A DNA stretch of 33,485 nt from Nitrospirota bacterium. GTDB taxonomy: Bacteria > Nitrospirota > Thermodesulfovibrionia > UBA6902. The notes beneath the pieces are model-generated. The model saw only the letters and a program-made list of their open reading frames with translations, had not been told where the DNA came from and made no database searches. The DNA is taken from the NCBI GenBank assembly GCA_016214845.1, contig JACRMS010000041.1, positions 1-33,485 of the forward strand, given 5' to 3'. Below are positions 1-7,072 of this stretch, in pieces. Every line of letters begins with the position of its first letter. The stretch's first letter is position 1. A program made the position numbers and the translations under genes.

Positions 1-248
1 AAGTCCAGCCTGCCGTCACAGTTGTTGTCTTTGCCGTCGCATATCTTCGGCGCTCCGGGATAGACTTTGTTGTCGTTGTCGTTACAGTCTGTTAACTTTC
101 CCTTCGGACATGAAATGTCTCCGGGGCTGCCGTAACCGTCTCCGTCCACATCAGTACATGCCGCGTAAGCCGATGCGGAAAACAGTACAAAAAGAATTAA
201 CATAATAAGCGGGAATAGCTTTTTGGGAAGTAATGGATGTTTGCCCAT
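1..248 (-). CDS. Secreted MopE-like metal-binding-motif protein (partial)
   Basis: The 5' end of a gene that runs off the left edge; 82 codons are visible. It opens with a signal peptide (basic start, a long Leu/Ile/Phe core, then SAYA-A), followed by ACTDVDGDGYG, an acidic DCNDNDN stretch and ICDGKDNNCDG. This aspartate/asparagine-rich pattern with paired cysteines matches the putative metal-binding motif (MopE/calcium-loop-like) found in many secreted proteins of myxobacteria, deltaproteobacteria and Nitrospirota. It is probably exported and binds divalent metal; the ligand and the rest of the protein are unseen. The ATG start is supported by AAGGAG seven bases upstream. A sigma-54-type promoter at 331-345 and paired dyads at 429-465 lie upstream, an arrangement shared with the next surface-protein gene at 756-2282, so the two are probably co-regulated although separate. 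Confidence 0.72.
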   Translation of the reverse strand, partial: MGKHPLLPKKLFPLIMLILFVLFSASAYAACTDVDGDGYGSPGDISCPKGKLTDCNDNDNKVYPGAPKICDGKDNNCDGRLD

Positions 249-330
249 GACGCGCTCCTTTGGTTTTTTGCCGTCAGCAAAGTTATTAGTTAGCAATAAA
301 ATTCAAATACAACCTACCTTCAGAAGCTAC

Positions 331-345
331 GCAATGAGTATGCCA
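331..345 (-). promoter_or_regulatory. Sigma-54 (RpoN) -24/-12 promoter of the MopE-like gene
   Basis: Read on the minus strand this is TGGCATACTCATTGC: the -24 element TGGCA(T), five bases, then the -12 element TTGC, with the invariant GG and GC at the right spacing. It lies 83 bp upstream of the ATG at 248. Sigma-54 promoters need an upstream enhancer-binding protein, and a paired dyad begins 84 bp further upstream. Confidence 0.7.
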
Positions 346-419
346 ACGAAGTCCGGTCTAATAACACATTGAAAAATGGCTGATTACAAAGTATTTCGGA
401 CGGCTTATTTAAATAATGA

Positions 420-545
420 GAACAATATCTGGTGACTTTACCAGTTATATCTGGTGGTTTGACCGTGATCGTGAAGGCGGAGAAAAGCCCTGGGGGTGCT
501 GCTGAGTGCATGGGCTGCCACACCGTTGTGCATATCCTATTATAA
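420..545 (+). pseudogene. Relic of an OmcS-like cytochrome 5' end
   Basis: A 41-codon open stretch with no proper start ends in TAA at 543-545. It contains PGGAAECMGCHTVVH, closely matching SGGVAECMGCHNIH at the mature N-terminus of the intact OmcS-like cytochrome at 11088. The DNA around the heme motif is nearly identical (GAGTGCATGGGCTGCCACA in both). The match stops just past the first heme motif. A decayed or partly duplicated copy is the simplest reading. It overlaps the regulatory dyads, so the region may have been copied with them. Confidence 0.55.
429..465 (-). promoter_or_regulatory. Paired TGGT-N6-ACC dyads (predicted enhancer sites)
   Basis: Two dyads 22 bp apart: CTGGTGACTTTACCAG at 429-444 (perfect CTGGT/ACCAG arms around six bases) and CTGGTGGTTTGACCG at 451-465. 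The nearer edge is 84 bp from the -24 element of the sigma-54 promoter at 331-345, a normal enhancer distance. The same pair recurs at 2527-2563 and 9704-9741. The binding protein is unknown. Confidence 0.65.
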
Positions 546-712
546 ATAGGCTCAGGCGGACCCCCAGAGCATTCTTAAAGATATTATCGGCTCTTTAAAT
601 ATTTTCCTGAAAAATACTCAACTGATATTCATAATATTACAACAAAGCGATTGCTCTTGCTATAAAAAAATTTGGAGGGAAGGTCCTGATCTCAGCGGTT
701 TCAGGGGAGAGG

Positions 713-744
713 AAAGGCGGCGTGTTGATTGACACGCCGCCTTT
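713..744 (-). terminator. Intrinsic terminator of the collagen-like gene
   Basis: A perfect 12-bp stem, AAAGGCGGCGTG (713-724) pairing with CACGCCGCCTTT (733-744), with an 8-nt loop. It lies 12 bp past the stop codon of the minus-strand gene. On the minus strand the stem is followed by a pyrimidine stretch rather than a pure T tract, so termination may be incomplete. Confidence 0.75.
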
Positions 745-755
745 GTAAGCAGATT

Positions 756-2282
756 CTACAAGAGATGTCCCGTGCAGGTATTATTATGGTTGTTGCTGTT
801 GGTGCCGTCAGGGCAGGTAGTGTTCCACCAGATCACATGATCTAAAAGAGCGCCTGACAGGTTAGCGCCCGTAAGATTTGCGTTGGTAAAATCAGCATAG
901 CCCAGGTCGGCGCTGCTGAGGTCAGCCTGACCCAGGTCGGCCCGGACAAACACTGCACCGTACAAGTTTGCGCCAACCAGAATAGCGCCGCGCAGACAGG
1001 CGTTGCTCATGTCCACGACGTATAAGTCTGCGCCGGTCAAGTCACACTGATAAAGGTCAGCATACGGCTCTACGTAATTCGGACATGAGGCGCCCACACC
1101 GGAACAGACGTAAGGGCCTGCTCCTGCGCCGCCATGAATACATATGCTGGGCTGACCGGAGCAAGTCCAATCTGCTTCTACAGCGCACGTTGAACTGCAT
1201 CCATCGCCTGACGCTGTATTGTGGTCATCGCATCCTTCAGCGCCATTCATTATGCCGTCTCCGCAGGTGCTGATGCGGTTACACAAACTGGGCTGCCCTG
1301 AGCAGTTCCAGCCTGCTTCTACATGGCATGAGGAATTACATCCGTCTCCGGAGATCGTATTGCTGTCATCGCAACCTTCTGCTCCGGAAATCAAGCCATC
1401 TCCGCACATGCCGCCGCTGCCTGTAACGATCTGAGCTGCGGTGCAAATTATGTCCCCGTTTGCGTTAAAGCCCGTGACAAAATAACCGGCCGGACAAGTC
1501 TGGCCGGCTGCCGCACAAATCCCCGGCACACCCTGCGAACCGGCAGGACCCATCGGGCCCTGAATACCTTGCGGTCCCTGGTCGCCTTTTAATCCCTGAA
1601 GACCTTGATCACCTTTAAGGCCTTGCGGGCCTTCCGGTCCTTGAAGCCCCGTAGTCCCTTGAATACCTTGCGGTCCCTGTGGCCCAACTGCGCCGTCCGC
1701 GCCTGCTAAACCTTGCGGCCCGGCAGGACCCATCGGCCCTTGAATACCTTGCGGGCCGGGTACCGGGTCAGTCTGCTCCAGATCTATTATGCGCTGCAAC
1801 AGAAGCATTTCAGATGAATCAGCATATACAACCATCTGCGCCGCAGCAGGAGCAGATGCAATTACAACATTGTTATTTAAATATTCAACCTTAACTCCTC
1901 CGATATTGGAACATGCTGACCCGGCCCCATCGTGGTCGTCATCATCATCCTTGGACGTTGTTCTAAGCGAGACCGAACCCTTTAGAAGATTGCCGCGCTT
2001 CTTTTCATAAATTTTGCACCCGGTATCAGCCCTTACCAGTCGTATTAGGTCGTTTTTTGAAAGTGTTCCATTTGGGTCGGTAATGGAAAATTCCACTTCG
2101 ATATCAGTTCCCTCTACCACAGCAATCTCACCGGTTGAGTTTGCCGTGTTCAGGATTGACAGTGTCACTGAGTAATCCTGGGCCTGTGCAGCGGACATGC
2201 CTGTCATTAAAAAAACCAGACAAGCCAATACAGAATAAAAGCTGATAATGCGGATTGAAAACATCCCTCGTTTTCGCTTCAT
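756..2282 (-). CDS. Exported collagen-like, cysteine-rich, pentapeptide-repeat mosaic protein
   Basis: A 508-residue exported protein. A signal peptide spans about 1-35 (cleavage near AQAQ-D). Residues 36-155 form an unrecognised, probably beta-rich domain with a KDDDDDHDG acidic stretch. A short helix (155-170) precedes 26 uninterrupted Gly-X-Y triplets (176-253, rich in GPQ, GIQ, GLK), which predict a collagen-like trimeric stalk. Two cysteine-rich CGDG...GCDD.N..SGDGC units (293-335 and 340-382) match the Myxococcus-type cysteine-rich repeat (DUF4215). A pentapeptide-repeat section, A(D/N)LxxA, follows at about 408-480, then a short cysteine-containing tail. A surface fibre or adhesin is likely; no enzymatic motif is visible. 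Its promoter resembles that of the left-edge gene (sigma-54-like site and paired dyads upstream), linking it to the electron-transfer regulon. The Gly-X-Y DNA is internally repetitive and may vary in copy number between strains. Confidence 0.82.
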   Translation of the reverse strand: MKRKRGMFSIRIISFYSVLACLVFLMTGMSAAQAQDYSVTLSILNTANSTGEIAVVEGTDIEVEFSITDPNGTLSKNDLIRLVRADTGCKIYEKKRGNLLKGSVSLRTTSKDDDDDHDGAGSACSNIGGVKVEYLNNNVVIASAPAAAQMVVYADSSEMLLLQRIIDLEQTDPVPGPQGIQGPMGPAGPQGLAGADGAVGPQGPQGIQGTTGLQGPEGPQGLKGDQGLQGLKGDQGPQGIQGPMGPAGSQGVPGICAAAGQTCPAGYFVTGFNANGDIICTAAQIVTGSGGMCGDGLISGAEGCDDSNTISGDGCNSSCHVEAGWNCSGQPSLCNRISTCGDGIMNGAEGCDDHNTASGDGCSSTCAVEADWTCSGQPSICIHGGAGAGPYVCSGVGASCPNYVEPYADLYQCDLTGADLYVVDMSNACLRGAILVGANLYGAVFVRADLGQADLSSADLGYADFTNANLTGANLSGALLDHVIWWNTTCPDGTNSNNHNNTCTGHLL

Positions 2283-2426
2283 AACAACCCCCTTTAATAA
2301 AAAATAATATTCGATGGAATTAATTCCACCTTCTCCTTATGGAGCAATCTTTATAAAAGAACCGGAGCATTTCAACCACTCCCCTCAAAGAGGGTCCCTG
2401 TAGAGAATCAGATTCTTGAAGATTAA

Positions 2427-2441
2427 GCAAAGTGTATGCTA
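2427..2441 (-). promoter_or_regulatory. Sigma-54-like promoter of the collagen-like gene
   Basis: The minus strand reads TAGCATACACTTTGC, 12 of 15 positions identical to the cleaner site at 331-345. The -12 TTGC and spacing are right, but the first G of the -24 GG is an A, so the site may be weak. It is 145 bp upstream of the ATG. The dyad pair starts 86 bp further upstream, almost the same distance as at the other surface gene (84 bp), and this context is the main support. Confidence 0.5.
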
Positions 2442-2526
2442 AGGCAAAATAAAAAAATTATAATTATCAAGAATCAAATTTTTTCATTGTTTAGAAGTGA
2501 AATGCGGGCGGTACGTCAAAAAAGAA

Positions 2527-2563
2527 CTGGTGATATTACCAAGCACATATGGTCATTTGGCTG
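2527..2563 (-). promoter_or_regulatory. Paired TGGT-N6-ACC dyads (predicted enhancer sites)
   Basis: CTGGTGATATTACCAA at 2527-2542 is followed 22 bp later by ATGGTCATTTGGCTG at 2549-2563, whose second half-site is degraded. About 24 of 37 positions match the pair at 429-465, in the same order and phase relative to the promoter, although the surrounding sequence is not conserved. Confidence 0.6.
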
Positions 2564-2590
2564 AATGGCTGCCGAAATTAAAGGCTGCGG

Positions 2591-2659
2591 ACAGTAGCTG
2601 GCAGTTAGTAGCCAGTAGATAGGGGCCCCAAACTACTGGCTGCTATCTACTGACTACCC
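2591..2659. repeat. Inverted-arm short repeat (TAGTAGCCAGTAG type)
   Basis: The left arm (2591-2625) and right arm (2626-2659) are imperfect reverse complements meeting at GGGGCCCC. Each arm is built of short degenerate units such as AGTAG and CCAGTAG. The layout is the same as in the other intergenic repeats of this window, although the unit sequence differs. It lies downstream of the NHL gene and could also act as a transcript-end hairpin. Confidence 0.6.
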
Positions 2660-2731
2660 TTTCAGGTGTCGTATAGAAATTCTGGAGCAGGCTTTCATCT
2701 CAGGAGGAAAATCTTAAACTGAGAATGGACA

Positions 2732-3643
2732 CTATTTTAATATCGTAAATATCTGGACCCTGTTGTTGTCCGTGTCCGCTATAAAAAAATCCCCCTGATC
2801 GTTGATGCATATCTGGGACGGGTAATTCAGGAGGCCCTCTTTCCAGCCTCTCTCGGAAAGCTGCCCGAGGTAAGAGCCGTCCTGCCCGACAGCTATGATG
2901 CGGCTTCCATTTCTGTCTGTCAGATAAATACGCCCCCTGTTATCAGTGGCCATGCTGGTGGGAAATCTTATAAATTGTTTCAGGCTTTCAGTCAGAGGAG
3001 AAAAGACCGTGGCATTTTTTGCAGCGGTAAATATCCTGGCATTAACGCCGTCGAGCAATAAGACATTGTCTTTAAAATCAACCGATACGTCCGAGAAGAA
3101 ACCGTAACTTCCGGGGAAAGGGATGAGTTTCTGGAATGTTCCCTCAGGGTTTAACACAAGCACCCGCCTGGAAAATATGTCCAGAATATATATATTGTCG
3201 TTCCTGTCTATGTCAAAACTTCTCGGTACAAATGATTCAGGCGAAGGCAGGCCTGACGGTTCGAGGTAACCTATAAATTTTCCTTCATTGCTCAGGCGCG
3301 CAATGCGGCGGGACCTGCTGTCAAGGGCAAAAACATCTCCCTTGGAATTCAGCCTGACCACTATGGGGTATGACAACTCAGGCACTTTGATTTCAGAGTC
3401 CTGTTTTACGGACTGGTCCTTGTAGGTATACCGCAGCAGTCTCCCGTTTTCCGAGTCGGCAACGATTACCAGCGCCTCTTCGTTGCACGTAACGCCCTCC
3501 GGGTGCCTAAGCCCGGCGCCTTTGCTGTCGGAATAGATCGACTGGACATGCATGATCTTTACTGCCCCCGCGCTGAAAGAATCAGCCGGCAGTAACATGA
3601 TTGCCGCCATTACCATCATTATTTTGATTAAAGCCCCTCTCAT
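2732..3643 (-). CDS. Exported NHL-repeat beta-propeller protein
   Basis: A 303-residue protein with a signal peptide (about 1-23, MRGALIKIMMVMAAIMLLPA...) and repeated blades of about 45 residues with the NHL/6-bladed-propeller signatures HPEGV, NSKGDVFALDSRSRRI, NDNIYILDIFSRRV, NRGRIYLTDRNGSRI and QGDFFIADTDNNRVQI. Such propellers are usually periplasmic or extracellular binding or scaffold modules; no catalytic motif is visible. The chosen ATG is one base past the TAA of the 16-heme gene, with GAGAGGAGA across the junction, so translation is probably coupled. An upstream in-frame extension to 3853 lies inside the cytochrome gene and lacks a signal peptide. It is the last gene of the leftward electron-transfer block. 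A second, distant NHL protein (9889) precedes the OmcS-like cytochrome, so propellers accompany cytochromes on both sides. Confidence 0.85.
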   Translation of the reverse strand: MRGALIKIMMVMAAIMLLPADSFSAGAVKIMHVQSIYSDSKGAGLRHPEGVTCNEEALVIVADSENGRLLRYTYKDQSVKQDSEIKVPELSYPIVVRLNSKGDVFALDSRSRRIARLSNEGKFIGYLEPSGLPSPESFVPRSFDIDRNDNIYILDIFSRRVLVLNPEGTFQKLIPFPGSYGFFSDVSVDFKDNVLLLDGVNARIFTAAKNATVFSPLTESLKQFIRFPTSMATDNRGRIYLTDRNGSRIIAVGQDGSYLGQLSERGWKEGLLNYPSQICINDQGDFFIADTDNNRVQIFTILK

Positions 3644-3644
3644 C

Positions 3645-4964
3645 TTATCTCCTCTCAAGCTCCTTATGGCATTGGATGCAGGTCTCTGTAACGGTCTCAA
3701 ATTGTGACATCGCGGGCTTGTTTCCTGTCCCGCAGGCCCTGTGACAGCTGATGCAATCCACGGACAGGTTTTTGTTCCTCGGGTCAATAATCTTTTCTCC
3801 CACCGGGTGCGTCGAATGGGTCTTCCAGTCGTGGCACTTATTGCATATGTCAAAGCTCATGGACGGTTTTGCGGTAAGTAAAACGTAATCGGAAGAATGC
3901 GGTGAATGACAGCTTACGCAATCCCCCTCTTTTACAGGCTTGCACAATTTCGTGTTCTTTGGATTGTCCTTTGATAAATGCTGAAGCTCCACAGTGTCCG
4001 CATGACACTTGCCGCAGACATCAATGACGGGGCCCGTCAGTAATTTTTTCTGTTTGGCGGCATGAGCATTATGACAGTGCAGGCACGAGTCCCTGTCGAG
4101 GAGGGGCCAGTGCACGCGGTTCTTACTGAATGTCTCGTTGACCATATCGTTGTGACAGTCCCTGCACATTTCGACCCCCTGCTTCTTTGTGGCAAGCGGG
4201 GATTGAGAGCCGGGTTCATTATGGCATTGCGCGCATTTTTTCTCAGCTACCGGCGCGTGCACTTCATCAAACATTATTACCGCCCTGTTCGAGCCGTGTG
4301 AGTCGTGGCAGGAATTGCACCGTGAGCTTGCCACCGGGTAATTCATGTGCTGGCGCGTAAAGGCCGGGTTGTCGGTCTTGTGGCATGTTATGCAGAGTGC
4401 GGGTATCTCGCTTTTCAGAAGTGAAACGAATTGAGCAGAGGCATGAGCGCTGTGGCATGAGAGGCAGTCCTCATCCACTGGCCTGTGCTTAAATCTGACG
4501 CTCTTGATCTTGTCGCTTATATCTTTGTGACAGTCAAAACAAAGCGCGTTGCCCGCCTTAAGGAGCACAGCCTTGTTATTTGAAGAATGAGGGTCATGGC
4601 ACTTTACACAGTTGCCCTCAACAGCCAGCTTGTGTGCGCTGCGTGGGTTGTCCGGAATTACCTTCTTATGGCATTTGTAACAGATCTTGTTGCTGACCGT
4701 ATCTAACAGTTTGCCCTGCTTGGAGGTGTGCGGGTTATGGCATCCCGAGCACTCTCCGATCTTTACAGGTGTATGCACAAAGCGGTCTTTGAGCTTTTCC
4801 TGGAAGTTCTTGTGACAGTTCAGGCAAACAGCTCCCTCTGCGCCCGGTTTGAGCTTGAATCTGTTTTCCGCCGGGTAAACAGATGAAGCAGCGGTGAGAG
4901 TAAATGTTACCAGCACTAAAAGATAGATTTTATATTTCATAAATTTCATAGAGTAAAATTTCAT
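3645..4964 (-). CDS. 16-heme c-type cytochrome, paired-CXXCH family
   Basis: A 439-residue exported cytochrome with 16 CXXCH heme-attachment motifs by direct count, spread from residue 47 to near the C-terminus. Most follow the doubled-CXXCH pattern in which CxxCHNPH or CxxCHDPHSS alternates with LCxxCH, giving many His residues for bis-His ligation. The N-terminus (MKYKIYLLVLVTFTLTAASS...) is a Sec signal with no lipobox, so the protein should be periplasmic or secreted. The start overlaps the stop of the 26-heme gene by ATGA, which favours coupling; in-frame ATGs at 4949 and 4940 are alternatives. Established for the family: such proteins conduct electrons along closely packed hemes. Inferred: with the 26-heme lipoprotein it forms a relay through or at the outer membrane. 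It matches no cytochrome I can name precisely. Confidence 0.93.
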   Translation of the reverse strand: MKFYSMKFMKYKIYLLVLVTFTLTAASSVYPAENRFKLKPGAEGAVCLNCHKNFQEKLKDRFVHTPVKIGECSGCHNPHTSKQGKLLDTVSNKICYKCHKKVIPDNPRSAHKLAVEGNCVKCHDPHSSNNKAVLLKAGNALCFDCHKDISDKIKSVRFKHRPVDEDCLSCHSAHASAQFVSLLKSEIPALCITCHKTDNPAFTRQHMNYPVASSRCNSCHDSHGSNRAVIMFDEVHAPVAEKKCAQCHNEPGSQSPLATKKQGVEMCRDCHNDMVNETFSKNRVHWPLLDRDSCLHCHNAHAAKQKKLLTGPVIDVCGKCHADTVELQHLSKDNPKNTKLCKPVKEGDCVSCHSPHSSDYVLLTAKPSMSFDICNKCHDWKTHSTHPVGEKIIDPRNKNLSVDCISCHRACGTGNKPAMSQFETVTETCIQCHKELERR

Positions 4965-7042
4965 TTTTCAGTTATATGGCAATCCTTGCACGTTCCGGCC
5001 TTAAAAGGGTCATGCACGTCGTCCATGAAAAACTTCGGGCTTTTTGATGTATGCGAGTCATGGCATTTGTTGCAATCCATAATAACGGCGTCAATGCCGA
5101 TGTGGGCCTTGTTAAAAGAATCCGCCTTATAATCATGGCATTCCCCGCAGAGAGACTGAACGGGTTTAACGGCCAGCGCGGGCTCCTCAGACAGATGGGG
5201 TTTGTGGCAACGCTGACAGGTCTGAAGGGTTGACAGGGAGTGAACATAGATCTTCTCGTCACACCACTTGGGTACAACAGCGGTTTCGCCCTCTGTCGCG
5301 GCTGCGGCCTTGGCCTTCTCGCACTCCTCTTTTCTGTTCATCCGCTCTTTAAGGTCCTTATGGCATGTCAGGCATAAGTCAGGAGTGGCTGACAGCAGGA
5401 GGCCTTTTAATTTTGCCTTGTGAGGGTTATGGCATTTTGAGCATTCCCCTGAGGAAAAGGTCGGATGTTCGCTTTTAATTTCCTTTATATCTTTCCTGAG
5501 GCCCGCTTCGTGGCATGAAAAACAGAGCGGCCCCTGGTTTTTTACGATCATCCCGGCAATATTGCTTCCATGAGGGTCATGACATGTAAGGCATTTCCCG
5601 GCTTTAAATACCGGGTGGGTCGAACCGTCCTTGACCTCTTTCATCAATTCGCCGTGGCATGTGACGCACATCTTAGGATCGTCCGGCTCTGTTAATAGGA
5701 GGGCGTTTTTGTCCGAACCGTGTGAAGCGTGGCACGAGGAACAAAAGCCGTCGAGCACAGGTTTATGGGTATTGGTCTTGATAAATTTCACTTCACTGTC
5801 CGGATGACATGTGTAGCAGACCTTGTCCATCCTCTCCCTGAAAATGCCCTTATAATTGGACCCGTGTGGATCATGGCACGTGCTGCACTTTTCTTTTGTA
5901 AATGCCGTATGGCTGACTTTTGCTTTCAGCTCATCCCTGGTTTTCGTATGGCATGAAAAACATAATTCCCTCTCGTCCCCGATAAGGAGTTTCTGGTACT
6001 TTGCGGCATGCTTTGCATGGCACGACAGGCATCCCTTCCCGCTTGCACCGGTTTTATGGGGGAATGAAACCTTTACGGCTTTTTCAGCATGACATGCAAA
6101 ACAGAGGGTGTCACCTTCCCCTGCAAGCAGCGCGGGGTTCTCCGACGAATGTGTATTGTGACAGGGTGCGCACTTTCCTTCCTTAAACGGCGCGTGTTCA
6201 ATATTGCCTCCCTCTTTAAGGTCAGAAGCCTTATGGCATTTGTAGCAGAGGCTGCTGCCTTGCCGGGTTGCCTCAAAGGGCTTTTGTGATGCGGGAGGGT
6301 TGTGGCATTCTTCGCACTTACCCTGAACAACAACGGGATGCGCGCTTGTCCTGAGGAGGGCGGGCTGTAGAGATGAATGAGGATTATGACAGCCTGCGCA
6401 TGAGGAGGTTTCTACGGGATATCCTCCATGGGCCTTCTTAAATACCGGCTTGTCTTTTTCATGACATGAAAGACAGAGTGTCTTCTCCTCTTTGACAAGG
6501 AGGTTCGAATTATCAGAGCTGTGTGAAAAATGGCAGCTCCCGCACCCCTGGTCTTTCAGTATCTTATGAACAACCTTTTTCTCGAAGTTCTCTCTTTTAT
6601 GACACTTATAGCACACCTCGCTGCCTTCAGCGCTCAAAAGGCTGCTGCCCTGTGACGCGTGAGGATTATGGCAGTCAGTGCACTTGCCGTGAGTAAGGGC
6701 CGTGTGGACCTTTGCCTTGTTCATACCTATCTTCTCCTGAGAATGGCATGAATAACAGAGTTCGTTGCCCTGTTTCTTTAAAAGGGTCTTTGGCACTAAG
6801 CCATGCCTGAGGTGGCAATCCTCACACTTTCCCGTTTTGACAACGGTGTGGATATTTTTCATCGTGAGGTACTTGTCCGCAAATTTGGTGTGACAGTCCA
6901 GACATTCTTTACGGCCGGTAGTCCTGCGTTCCGCGGGCGGGGCGCATGAGGACAAATAAATAATGCTTACGCACAAAAAGAGAAGCGCCGAGAGGACGGC
7001 GTATATATGTTTTTTCCGCATTGGCCTTTTTGTTAATGTCAT
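4961..7042 (-). CDS. 26-heme c-type cytochrome lipoprotein
   Basis: A very large multiheme cytochrome: 26 CXXCH motifs by direct count in about 690 residues. A lipoprotein signal peptide (RKKHIYAVLSALLFLCVSII) ends in the lipobox LSSC, so the mature protein should be lipid-anchored, probably at the outer membrane. The body is a tandem array of paired-CXXCH units (CxxCHNPHAS, LCYxCH and similar). A low-complexity EKAKAAAATEGE insert lies near the C-terminal third, before the last four hemes. The longest frame opens with TTG at 7063; ATG at 7042 is used here, and ATG at 7021 would still keep the full signal peptide. It sits between the foldase gene (10-30 bp gap) and the 16-heme gene (ATGA overlap). 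Inferred role: an electron conduit protein comparable to outer-membrane cytochrome lipoproteins of Geobacter, although with more hemes than usual. Confidence 0.93.
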   Translation of the reverse strand: MTLTKRPMRKKHIYAVLSALLFLCVSIIYLSSCAPPAERRTTGRKECLDCHTKFADKYLTMKNIHTVVKTGKCEDCHLRHGLVPKTLLKKQGNELCYSCHSQEKIGMNKAKVHTALTHGKCTDCHNPHASQGSSLLSAEGSEVCYKCHKRENFEKKVVHKILKDQGCGSCHFSHSSDNSNLLVKEEKTLCLSCHEKDKPVFKKAHGGYPVETSSCAGCHNPHSSLQPALLRTSAHPVVVQGKCEECHNPPASQKPFEATRQGSSLCYKCHKASDLKEGGNIEHAPFKEGKCAPCHNTHSSENPALLAGEGDTLCFACHAEKAVKVSFPHKTGASGKGCLSCHAKHAAKYQKLLIGDERELCFSCHTKTRDELKAKVSHTAFTKEKCSTCHDPHGSNYKGIFRERMDKVCYTCHPDSEVKFIKTNTHKPVLDGFCSSCHASHGSDKNALLLTEPDDPKMCVTCHGELMKEVKDGSTHPVFKAGKCLTCHDPHGSNIAGMIVKNQGPLCFSCHEAGLRKDIKEIKSEHPTFSSGECSKCHNPHKAKLKGLLLSATPDLCLTCHKDLKERMNRKEECEKAKAAAATEGETAVVPKWCDEKIYVHSLSTLQTCQRCHKPHLSEEPALAVKPVQSLCGECHDYKADSFNKAHIGIDAVIMDCNKCHDSHTSKSPKFFMDDVHDPFKAGTCKDCHITEK

Positions 7043-7072
7043 ATGTGAGTTTACCGGTTTCAATTTAGTAAG

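Larger units (their letters stand above)
249..755. other. 507-nt intergenic region with promoter, dyads, gene relic and terminator
   Basis: No intact gene is seen. It holds a ribosome-binding site and leader for the left-edge gene, a sigma-54-type promoter (331-345), two dyads (429-465), a short plus-strand relic of an OmcS-like cytochrome (420-545), AT-rich sequence without recognisable features, and a terminator hairpin (713-744) for the gene to the right. A 67-codon minus-strand reading frame at 320-523 overlaps the relic and the regulatory sites and is not believed. Confidence 0.6.
2283..2731. other. 449-nt intergenic region with promoter, dyads and palindromic repeat
   Basis: No gene is seen. 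From left to right it holds the leader of the minus-strand collagen-like gene, a sigma-54-like promoter (2427-2441), paired dyads (2527-2563) and a 69-nt inverted-arm repeat (2591-2659) downstream of the NHL gene. That repeat may also form a hairpin in the NHL transcript. Confidence 0.6.

Noticed and set aside
320-523. A 67-codon minus-strand frame resembling a shadow frame over the OmcS-like gene
   Set aside because: It is the antisense of the cytochrome relic; the heme motif is on the plus strand.
3646-3853. N-terminal extension of the NHL protein by 70 codons
   Set aside because: It lies inside the 16-heme gene in another frame and hides the signal peptide that begins at 3643.
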